A stretch of 8,703 nt of DNA from Caldilineae bacterium (GTDB lineage Bacteria; Chloroflexota; Anaerolineae; J102). The stretch spans positions 1 through 8,703 of the forward strand of contig RFJM01000019.1 in assembly GCA_003694905.1 (NCBI GenBank). Direction: 5' to 3'. The first letter of the stretch is position 1. Every line of letters starts with the position of its first letter. Under the pieces are notes generated by a model, which was given only the letters and a program-made list of their open reading frames with translations, did no database searches and was not told the DNA's origin. Below are positions 1 through 4,585 of the stretch, in pieces. The position numbers and the translations under genes were made by a program.

Positions 1-260
1 AGATGCCCCACCTCGGCGCGGGGCCGCCCCCAGTTCTCGGTACTAAAGGCGTAGATGGTCAGTACCTTGATTCCCAACCGCACCGCTTCTTCCAGAACCC
101 GGCGGATGTTCTTGGTCCCGGCGCGGTGTCCATACGCGCGCGGCAGACCGCGCGCCTTAGCCCAACGACCGTTGCCATCCATAATGATGCCGATATGTTG
201 GGGAATCGGTTTGCCGGGAATCAGTTCGGGGGGCGCCTCGGGGGCGACTTGCGTGGACAT
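1..260 (-). CDS. uppS: Undecaprenyl diphosphate synthase (isoprenyl transferase), N-terminal part
   Basis: This gene condenses isopentenyl diphosphate onto farnesyl diphosphate in cis to make the C55 lipid carrier for cell-wall synthesis, acting at the cytoplasmic membrane face. The first 86 codons are visible; the rest lies beyond the left edge. Residues 22-38 carry the family signature HIGIIMDGNGRWAKARG, with the catalytic Asp at 28 and the diphosphate-binding Asn-Gly-Arg at 30-32. His45 follows, and FSTENW is at 72-77. The ATG at 258-260 is preceded by AGGAG (266-270) with a 5-nt gap, which fixes the start. About 20 residues rich in Pro, Glu and Ala precede the core fold. It is the last visible gene of the rpsB cluster, 244 bp after frr. 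In many bacteria cdsA follows; here that would be outside the window. Identity is secure from the motifs. Confidence 0.96.
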   Translation of the reverse strand, partial: MSTQVAPEAPPELIPGKPIPQHIGIIMDGNGRWAKARGLPRAYGHRAGTKNIRRVLEEAVRLGIKVLTIYAFSTENWGRPRAEVGH

Positions 261-325
261 GAATACTCCTGGCGCTTCGGCCGCTCGCCGGCCGGCAAGC
301 GGGATACGCCTCTTTGTGTGAGATG

Positions 326-353
326 GCGAAGCCAAGGCAGCGCCCGGCTTCGC
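326..353 (-). other. Perfect 8-bp inverted repeat in the frr-uppS gap
   Basis: GCGAAGCC (326-333) and GGCTTCGC (346-353) are perfectly complementary around a 12-nt loop, so the minus-strand transcript can form a GC-rich hairpin about 150 nt after the frr stop. No T tract follows in the minus direction, so it is not a canonical intrinsic terminator. A weaker 8-bp stem with one wobble pair lies beside it (362-369 with 374-381). The rest of the 261-504 gap shows no gene and no convincing promoter. The hairpin could be a processing or stabilising element; its function is unknown. Confidence 0.45.
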
Positions 354-504
354 GAGTGGGCAGAGATCCAGATGGGTCTCTCGCGCCCGAAAGCTACTCT
401 GAAGGAACGAGAGGAAGCACGGGGAAAACAGAGAGCGACCGGAAGGGACCGAATGTTACCGGCCGTAGGCGCAGGGGCTCGTGCGCAGGCACGGACGCCG
501 GATC

Positions 505-1062
505 TCAGACCTCCATGATCTCGGCGATCTTCTTGGCGCCGATTTCGTCGACCTTCTTGATGTACTCGTCGGTAAGTTCCTGGATTTCGTCGTAGCCCAA
601 GCGCAGATCATCCTCTGTGATAAGGCTTTCCTTCTCGAAATCACGTAGGTCGGAGATGGCGTCGCGGCGGATGTTGCGGATGGCCACTCGCGCATCCTCC
701 ACCCGTTTGTTGACCTGCCGCGCCAGTTCCTGGCGTCGTTCCTCCGTCAACTGAGGGATGGTCAGGCGGATGATCTTGCCATCATTCGAGGGCGTGAGCC
801 CCAGGTCCGACTTGAGGATGCCTTTCTCGATAATGCCGATGTCGCCGGGGCTAAAGGGACGGATGGCAATCAACCTGGGCTCGGGCACGGTGATGACGGC
901 GAGCTGATTGACGGGCGTAGGCGTGCCGTAATACTCCACCAGCACATGATCCAGCAGGGCAGGAGAAGCCCGCCCGGTACGGACAGCCGCCAAATCATGC
1001 TGTAGCGCCTTGACAGCACCTTCCATGCGTTCGCGTGCTTCTTGTTTTACTTCATCTATCAT
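505..1062 (-). CDS. frr: Ribosome recycling factor
   Basis: RRF splits the post-termination ribosome together with EF-G, acting in the cytosol. The 185-residue product has exactly the usual family length. Features seen are the N-terminal helix (about 1-29), the AVRTGRASPALLD segment (26-38) that starts domain II, the PEPR hinge-region segment (60-63), and the C-terminal long helices with RNIRRDA (129-135) and the DELGYDEIQ-like segment around 150-162. An in-frame ATG exists 27 bp upstream (1089), but the ATG at 1062 gives the family-length protein. It also has GGAGG at 1068-1072 with a 5-nt gap, so I chose it. The gene follows pyrH by 162 bp, in the conserved order pyrH-frr-uppS. A possible own promoter lies at 1162-1189. 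Nothing is missing or broken. Confidence 0.97.
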   Translation of the reverse strand: MIDEVKQEARERMEGAVKALQHDLAAVRTGRASPALLDHVLVEYYGTPTPVNQLAVITVPEPRLIAIRPFSPGDIGIIEKGILKSDLGLTPSNDGKIIRLTIPQLTEERRQELARQVNKRVEDARVAIRNIRRDAISDLRDFEKESLITEDDLRLGYDEIQELTDEYIKKVDEIGAKKIAEIMEV

Positions 1063-1161
1063 GCGAACCTCCGAAGGGACGACAGCCATGAACAGGGATG
1101 TGTGGTGGAGGCGTGGGGAAGTCGCCGGCTGGCACGGGCCGGTGAGACCCTGATTTCTAAG

Positions 1162-1189
1162 TGTATAACAAGAGGGATCAAAACACCAA
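1162..1189 (-). promoter_or_regulatory. Possible sigma-70-type promoter for frr
   Basis: On the minus strand TTGGTG (1184-1189) and TATACA (1162-1167) are separated by 16 bp, in the gap between pyrH and frr. The -10 element matches the consensus at four of six positions and the -35 at three. It would give a leader of about 95 nt before frr. The match is modest, so this is only a candidate, but it fits a gene separated by 162 bp from its upstream neighbour. Confidence 0.3.
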
Positions 1190-1197
1190 GCACAGGC

Positions 1198-1226
1198 GAA
1201 CCGCGGTATACGAGGGGCAGCGGTTC
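1198..1226 (-). other. Inverted repeat overlapping the pyrH stop codon
   Basis: GAACCGC (1198-1204) and GCGGTTC (1220-1226) form a 7-bp stem around a 15-nt loop and overlap the TGA stop of pyrH (1225-1227). On the minus strand the stem is followed about 9-18 nt later by a T-rich stretch (TTGGTGTTTTG). That is too distant for a standard intrinsic terminator, so I call it only a possible 3'-end structure. Confidence 0.3.
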
Positions 1227-1941
1227 AGTGACCGATGAGCGTCCCCACCGACTCACCTGTAACGGCCTTCACCAGAGCGCCTTCCTGCCACAGGTTCAAC
1301 ACAATGATGGGCAGGTCGTGATCCATGCACAGAGTGACCGCGGTGGAGTCCATCACCCCCAGCCGTTTGTTGACGGCTTCGATATAGCTGAGCCGGTCGT
1401 AGCGACGGGCGTTGGGATCGGTCAGAGGGTCACCGTCGTAAACTCCGTCTACCTTGGTGGCCTTGATCAGGACCTCGGCGTCGATCTCCATGGCTCGCAG
1501 CGCGCCGGCCGTATCGGTGGTGAAGTAGGGGTTCCCGGTCCCCGCGCCCAGGATCACCACCCGCCCTTTCTCGAGATGACGGATGGCGCGTCCGCGGATG
1601 TAGGGCTCGGCAATGGCCTTCATCTCGATAGCGGTCTGCACGCGCGTGACGATGCCGATGCGTTCCAGGGCATCCTGCAGGGCCAGGGCATTCATGACGG
1701 TGGCCAGCATGCCCATGTGGTCGGCCGTCGTGCGTTCCATGCCGTGTTCCAGGCCCTGCTTGCCGCGCCAGAGGTTCCCGGCGCCGATAACGATGGCCAC
1801 CTGTACGCCGAGATCGTAGACCTGCTTGACTTTGCGTGCCAGAACCTCGGCCTGAGAGGGATCGATGCCGAAGCCATTGGGTCCGGCCAGGGCTTCGCCT
1901 CCCAGTTTGAGCAGTATACGTCGGTATCGTAATTCGGCCAT
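1225..1941 (-). CDS. pyrH: UMP kinase (uridylate kinase)
   Basis: PyrH phosphorylates UMP to UDP with ATP, a step of pyrimidine nucleotide synthesis, as a cytosolic hexamer of the amino-acid kinase fold. The 238-residue product has the family length. It shows the nucleotide-binding LLKLGGEAL (10-18), the glycine-rich IVIGAGNLWRG (50-60), DHMGMLATVMNALALQ (74-89) typical of bacterial UMP kinases, the acceptor region GAGTGNPYFTTDTA (132-145), KATKVDGVYDGDP (160-172), and MDSTAV (197-202). The ATG at 1939-1941 is preceded by AAGGAAG (1949-1955) at a 7-nt gap. It lies 129 bp after tsf, from which it is separated by a strong terminator-like hairpin. Its expression must therefore depend on read-through or on a promoter I could not identify in 1942-2053. 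The catalytic segments appear intact. Confidence 0.98.
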   Translation of the reverse strand: MAELRYRRILLKLGGEALAGPNGFGIDPSQAEVLARKVKQVYDLGVQVAIVIGAGNLWRGKQGLEHGMERTTADHMGMLATVMNALALQDALERIGIVTRVQTAIEMKAIAEPYIRGRAIRHLEKGRVVILGAGTGNPYFTTDTAGALRAMEIDAEVLIKATKVDGVYDGDPLTDPNARRYDRLSYIEAVNKRLGVMDSTAVTLCMDHDLPIIVLNLWQEGALVKAVTGESVGTLIGH

Positions 1942-1950
1942 CCTCGCACT

Positions 1951-1966
1951 TCCTTTCTGCAGAAAA
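1951..1966 (-). promoter_or_regulatory. 12-bp palindrome overlapping the pyrH ribosome binding site
   Basis: TTTCTGCAGAAA (1954-1965) is a perfect palindrome. On the minus strand its right half runs directly into the Shine-Dalgarno AAAGGAAG of pyrH. Folded as a hairpin (TTTC-TGCA-GAAA plus a wobble pair) it would tie up the A-rich edge of the ribosome binding site. The stem is weak, so this could be chance, or a DNA-binding dyad. Confidence 0.3.
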
Positions 1967-2053
1967 TCGGGTCTCCGTCAGGCGGCAAGGGCCGGAGCTT
2001 TCGGGAGTGTCATCGGGCAGGACATAACCCCGGCTGCCCCTCCCCCGCCGCAT

Positions 2054-2082
2054 GAAGAAAGTCGGGAGCCTTAGCTCCCGAC
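2054..2082 (-). terminator. Intrinsic terminator overlapping the end of tsf
   Basis: On the minus strand GTCGGGAGC (2074-2082) pairs perfectly with GCTCCCGAC (2061-2069) around the loop TAAG, giving a 9-bp GC-rich stem followed at once by TTTCTTC (2054-2060). The left arm encodes the last three residues of EF-Ts (Val-Gly-Ser) and the loop contains the TAA stop. The layout fits an intrinsic terminator or attenuator that separates rpsB-tsf from pyrH-frr-uppS. The T tract is interrupted by C, so termination may be partial. Confidence 0.75.
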
Positions 2083-2664
2083 CTCGAAACGAACAAAGCG
2101 ACGAACCTGGATGTTTTCGCCGAGTTTGGCGATGTAACTGGTGATCAGATCCTTGACCAGCACGTCCTGGTCTTTGATGAAGGGCTGTTCCAAAAGGCAT
2201 GCTTCCTGGTAGAACTTGGCCAGCTTACCTTCCACGATGCGGTCGATGATGTGCTCGGGTTTGCCTTCACTCAACATCTCTTGGCGGTAGGCGGCCTTCT
2301 TCTCCTCCAGCACTTCGCTAGGGATGTCGGCCGGCGATACGTACTGTGGGGAAGCGGCCACGACCTGCATAGCGAGGTCATGGACCAGTTCCTGGAAGTC
2401 TTTGGTCCGGGCCACGAAATCCGTCTCGCAGTTGACCTCGACGAGAGCGGCGACCTTGGCACCGTGGTGGACATAGTGGCCGATAAGGCCTTCGGTGGCC
2501 TCGCGCTCCGCCTTCTTGGCGGCTGCCACGAGCCCCTTCTCACGCAAAATTGCGGCGGCTTTGTCGAAGTCGCCGTTGGCTTCCTGTAACGCTTTGCGGC
2601 AGTCAAGCACACCAGCATTGGTCTGGGCGCGTAGTTCTTTGACCATTGTAGCGGTAATTTCCAT
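2071..2664 (-). CDS. tsf: Translation elongation factor Ts (short form)
   Basis: EF-Ts exchanges GDP for GTP on EF-Tu during translation, in the cytosol. Residues 1-40 are the UBA-like N-terminal domain with VKELRAQTNAGVLDCRKAL (8-26). The core contains EGLIGHYVHHGAKVAALVEVN (58-78) and the diagnostic ETDFVARTKDF (80-90), whose Asp-Phe contacts EF-Tu. PFIKDQDVLVKDLI (161-174) and a C-terminal IQVRRFVRFEVG (185-196) follow. At 197 aa it matches the compact form of Thermus-type bacteria, not the form of about 283 aa in E. coli. The open frame extends 78 bp further up, but the ATG at 2664 has AGGAG (2673-2677) at an 8-nt gap and gives the conserved N-terminus, so it is the start. It lies 231 bp after rpsB, in the classical rpsB-tsf pair. 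Confidence 0.97.
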   Translation of the reverse strand: MEITATMVKELRAQTNAGVLDCRKALQEANGDFDKAAAILREKGLVAAAKKAEREATEGLIGHYVHHGAKVAALVEVNCETDFVARTKDFQELVHDLAMQVVAASPQYVSPADIPSEVLEEKKAAYRQEMLSEGKPEHIIDRIVEGKLAKFYQEACLLEQPFIKDQDVLVKDLITSYIAKLGENIQVRRFVRFEVGS

Positions 2665-2679
2665 GTCTGTTTCTCCTAC

Positions 2680-2694
2680 CTTGATGCGATCAAG
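2680..2694 (-). promoter_or_regulatory. Small hairpin directly upstream of the tsf ribosome binding site
   Basis: CTTGAT-GCG-ATCAAG is a perfect 6-bp inverted repeat with a 3-nt loop, ending two bases before the AGGAG of tsf (2673-2677). In the minus-strand mRNA it would leave the ribosome site exposed while structuring its 5' side. It is short and could be chance. Confidence 0.3.
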
Positions 2695-2823
2695 TTTTAT
2701 GGTGATGAGAGGATCTGCGAGTCGATGCCTTGAATCCGGCATCTACCGGGATATCGCCGGTGTGCAACCCCTCTCGAGATAGTCTGGCAATGAGTGCCGG
2801 CGGACAATGTAGACCAGCAATCA

Positions 2824-2859
2824 CCGAGCGCGGATAGAGCATGCTCCATCTGCGCTCGG
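2824..2859 (-). other. Long interrupted hairpin in the rpsB-tsf gap
   Basis: CCGAGCGCGGAT (2824-2835) faces ATCTGCGCTCGG (2848-2859): eight consecutive pairs, one non-standard position, then three more. The core GAGCATGCTC (2837-2846) is itself a palindrome, so the whole 36 bases fold as one stem with a CATG tip. It starts 36 nt after the rpsB stop on the minus strand. What follows (TGATTGCTGG) is not T-rich, so termination would be weak. It may be an mRNA-processing site, an attenuator tuning S2 against EF-Ts levels, or a binding site. The remaining gap (2665-2823) shows no clear promoter. Confidence 0.6.
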
Positions 2860-2895
2860 GTGTACGGCGGCTGTGGGGTAAGGTCGGCGACAAGG

Positions 2896-3903
2896 TTATT
2901 CGGCTTCTGCCGGCTCGTCCACTGCCTCCGCGGCCTCCTCCGCGACGGGATCGGCCATGACGGGCTCCGGCTCGGCCTCTGCCACGGGCTCTTCTTCGGC
3001 GGTAGCAGCTTCCTGGACCGGAGCTGCTTCGGCGACAGGCTCGGCGCGTTCCGCTTCCTCTTCCAACTCGTCCGAGCCAATGCCTTCCTCCAGCTTGGCC
3101 AGCGTCGAGGGCCCAAGCAGTTCGTCGATGGCGCGCTCACCTTCGAAGACCGGAGCGGCAACGCGTTCGCCGACTTCGACAGCACCCAGCTCTTCTTCGG
3201 CCTCGGCTTCCAGCACCTCGCGCATGCTGATACCCTCGAGCACGGCGTCGGCGATCTTGCCCACCATCAGCTTGATGGCGCGGATAGCATCGTCGTTGGA
3301 GGGAATGATGTAGTCGATGGGATCCGGGTCGCAATTGGTATCGACGACGGCCACGATGGGGATACCCAGCTTGGATGCTTCCTTCACGGCCAGGTCTTCA
3401 CGACGCACGTCGACGATAAACAGGGCATCGGGGAGTCGCTCTAGCGTGCGCAACCCACCCACGCGGCGGTTCAGTCGTTCGATTTCCTCGTTCAGCTTGA
3501 GCACTTCTTTCTTCGGGAGCCGCGAGAATTCGCCGTATTCACGCCGGCGCTCAAGTTCGATGAGATAGTCGACGCGGGCCCGAATCGTACGGAAGTTGGT
3601 GAGGGTGCCGCCAAGCCAGCGCTTATCCACGTAGGGCATGCCGCAGCGCTGTGCTTCGGAAGCGATAATGTCTGCCGCCTGGCGTTTTGTCCCCACGAAC
3701 AGGATCACTCCGCCTTCGGCGACGGTCTGCTGTACGAAACTGTAGGCTCTGTCCAGCAGGGTGACGGTCTGCTGGAGGTCGATGATATGAACACCGTTGC
3801 GCTCGGTGAAGATGAAAGGCTTCATCTTCGGGTTCCAGCGCTTGGTGCGATGACCGAAGTGCACGCCCGCTTCGAGCAGTGCCTTCAATGTGACAAGTGC
3901 CAT
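2896..3903 (-). CDS. rpsB: Small-subunit ribosomal protein S2 with an acidic C-terminal extension
   Basis: S2 binds the 30S subunit near S1 and the mRNA exit side. Residues 1-227 are a complete S2. The N-terminus (MALVTLKALLEAGVHFGHRT) and RWNPKMKPFIFTERNG (22-37) are typical. So are IDLQQT (41-46), ILFVGTKRQAADII (67-80), YVDKRWLGGTLTNFRTI (91-107), PDALFIVDVRREDLAVKEA (158-176), GIPIVAVVDTNCDPDPIDYIIPSNDDAIRAI in two blocks over 180-210, and KLMVGKIADAVLEG (211-224). About 108 further residues follow, rich in Ala, Glu, Pro and Val. The last 55 contain 21 acidic residues and one Arg. The usual length is about 230-260 aa, so the 335 aa here is long. AAAGGAG (3916-3922) lies 12 nt before the ATG, a somewhat wide gap. 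It is the first gene of the cluster, driven by the promoter at 4048-4076 through a leader of about 138 nt. Confidence 0.97.
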   Translation of the reverse strand: MALVTLKALLEAGVHFGHRTKRWNPKMKPFIFTERNGVHIIDLQQTVTLLDRAYSFVQQTVAEGGVILFVGTKRQAADIIASEAQRCGMPYVDKRWLGGTLTNFRTIRARVDYLIELERRREYGEFSRLPKKEVLKLNEEIERLNRRVGGLRTLERLPDALFIVDVRREDLAVKEASKLGIPIVAVVDTNCDPDPIDYIIPSNDDAIRAIKLMVGKIADAVLEGISMREVLEAEAEEELGAVEVGERVAAPVFEGERAIDELLGPSTLAKLEEGIGSDELEEEAERAEPVAEAAPVQEAATAEEEPVAEAEPEPVMADPVAEEAAEAVDEPAEAE

Positions 3904-3956
3904 AGTCTTACTATGCTCCTTTGTTTGTTAGGCCTCCGCTTTCGTTCGAACCACAA

Positions 3957-3971
3957 CACCCGGCCGGGGTG
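3957..3971 (-). other. GC-rich hairpin in the rpsB leader
   Basis: CACCC (3957-3961) and GGGTG (3967-3971) pair around GGCCG, placing a compact GC hairpin about 35 nt upstream of the rpsB Shine-Dalgarno. It could be part of a leader structure recognised by S2, as autogenous control of rpsB is known in other bacteria. That is inference; the sequence shows only the stem. Confidence 0.3.
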
Positions 3972-4015
3972 GCGGGCACATGCTGCGGCCATACAAAAGC
4001 GTGTGAAGTGTGGAC

Positions 4016-4040
4016 AAAAAGAATGGGCAGGATATGCCCA
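4016..4040 (-). terminator. Terminator-like hairpin at the start of the rpsB leader
   Basis: On the minus strand TGGGCA (4035-4040) pairs with TGCCCA (4024-4029) around TATCC, followed directly by TTCTTTTT (4016-4023). The form is that of a small intrinsic terminator. It sits downstream of the predicted rpsB -10 box and would begin almost at the transcript's first base. It could be an attenuator or pause site, or the real start site could lie further downstream. The stem is only 6 bp, so its efficiency is uncertain. Confidence 0.45.
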
Positions 4041-4047
4041 AGCGGGC

Positions 4048-4076
4048 AGTATACAACATGCCGGCAGCATCCGCAA
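4048..4076 (-). promoter_or_regulatory. Predicted sigma-70-type promoter of the rpsB cluster
   Basis: Minus-strand TATACT (4048-4053) matches the -10 consensus at five of six bases. It lies 17 bp from TTGCGG (4071-4076), which matches the -35 at the key TTG. Spacing is optimal. The predicted start is near 4041, giving a leader of about 138 nt. An inverted repeat (4057-4087) flanks the -35 box. This is the best promoter match in the window and sits where the cluster needs one. Confidence 0.65.
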
Positions 4077-4087
4077 AATCCGGCATG
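4057..4087. promoter_or_regulatory. 8-bp dyad flanking the rpsB -35 box (operator candidate)
   Basis: CATGCCGG (4057-4064) and CCGGCATG (4080-4087) are perfect inverted copies separated by 15 bp; their centres lie 23 bp apart, about two helix turns. The dyad brackets the -35 hexamer of the rpsB promoter, so a dimeric regulator bound here would compete with or contact RNA polymerase. The regulator is unknown. A smaller inverted repeat, GCCTGG/CCAGGC (4088-4107), adjoins it upstream. Confidence 0.45.
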
Positions 4088-4125
4088 GCCTGGCGGGTGT
4101 CCCAGGCTATTGCTGGCTTCATCTG

Positions 4126-4165
4126 GCGTTTGAACGTCGGCACGTTCGCACGTTGTAACGTTTTG
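4126..4165. repeat. ACGT direct repeats at exact 8-bp phase
   Basis: ACGT occurs at 4134, 4142, 4150 and 4158, each exactly 8 bp apart, and a degenerate GCGT lies at 4126 in the same phase. Three of the units continue as ACGTT. The array is about 60 bp upstream of the rpsB -35 box, between the divergent genes. It may be a multi-subunit protein-binding array or simple-sequence drift; no coding gene covers it. Confidence 0.5.
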
Positions 4166-4196
4166 TTTAGCCGCGGTCCAACCTGATCGTTTGTCA

Positions 4197-4280
4197 GCCT
4201 GGCGCCGCGCACGGCTTGGCTGCGAAGCGTCGTGCACAGACGGCGCCAGGCCGCCCTCCGGCCAGGGGCCTGCGCCGTCT
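4197..4280. repeat. Three mutually complementary GC-rich segments (alternative hairpins)
   Basis: Segment 1 is GCCTGGCGCCG (4197-4207). Segment 2, AGACGGCGCCAGGCC (4238-4252), contains its perfect 11-base reverse complement. Segment 3, GGCCTGCGCCGTCT (4267-4280), is complementary to all of segment 2 except for one missing base. Segment 2 can therefore pair with 1 or with 3, but not both. The 1-2 hairpin has further internal pairing (4209-4213 with 4231-4235, and 4214-4217 with 4225-4228). No T tract follows on either strand. I see no tRNA or known RNA family here. The arrangement resembles competing structures of a leader or a small RNA, but no promoter was identified for it. Confidence 0.6.
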
Positions 4281-4326
4281 GACTTCCGGTCAGCGACTAC
4301 GACAGGCCGACTTGCGGTCAGTCGAC
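4281..4326. repeat. Imperfect direct repeat, 28-bp period
   Basis: GACTTCCGGTCAG (4281-4293) recurs as GACTTGCGGTCAG (4309-4321) with one difference, each followed by (T)CGAC. The first copy also contains the small inverted repeat CTGAC/GTCAG. It directly follows the complementary segments at 4197-4280 and may belong to the same element. The following 4327-4507 stretch shows only short stems and no credible gene. Confidence 0.5.
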
Positions 4327-4507
4327 CTGCACAGCGTACCGCACAAACTGTAACGCTGTCTTTGCGGCTCAGCAGTCTCCGAGTCAGGGGCGGAGCCGGG
4401 AATCTGGAGCATTGCGTCGTATCCGCTCAAATCGTGCAGAGGAACGGGTCGAAGCTGCAGGTGCGCGCGTCTACACCTCGCGAGCTGTGCGTATCAAATC
4501 ATCCCTT

Positions 4508-4548
4508 CTCTACGTCTCAACCAGTAGAGTCCCCGTAGAATTGTCTAC
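4508..4548 (+). promoter_or_regulatory. Symmetrical TCTAC/GTAGA sites with a possible -10 box upstream of the lipoprotein gene
   Basis: TCTAC (4509-4513), GTAGA (4524-4528), GTAGA (4535-4539) and TCTAC (4544-4548) give two adjacent inverted repeats; the first extends to 6 bp (CTCTAC/GTAGAG). TAGAAT at 4536-4541 matches the -10 consensus at five of six bases. No good -35 lies 16-18 bp upstream, so any promoter here would need an activator or is weak. It lies about 40-80 bp before the lipoprotein start. Confidence 0.35.
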
Positions 4549-4585
4549 ATTCGGCCGGGCCAAACTGCCCTGACCTCGAGGTGTC

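Noticed and set aside
1042..1932. Long plus-strand open frame (296 codons) across pyrH
   Set aside because: It is antisense to pyrH, a gene with complete motifs and a ribosome binding site. High GC content creates such frames, and its translation has no recognisable domain.
2665..2742. Longer EF-Ts start 78 bp upstream
   Set aside because: The extra 26 residues have no counterpart in EF-Ts proteins, and the ATG at 2664 has the well-placed AGGAG.
3944..3954. GTGGTTCGAAC on the minus strand, resembling a tRNA T-arm
   Set aside because: No acceptor, D or anticodon stem of a tRNA can be placed around it; GTTCGAAC is simply a palindrome.
4191..4538. Plus-strand open frame (115 codons) in the rpsB-lipoprotein gap
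   Set aside because: The composition is Arg/Ser/Pro-rich as in random GC-rich DNA. It crosses strong inverted repeats, lacks a ribosome binding site and shows no domain.
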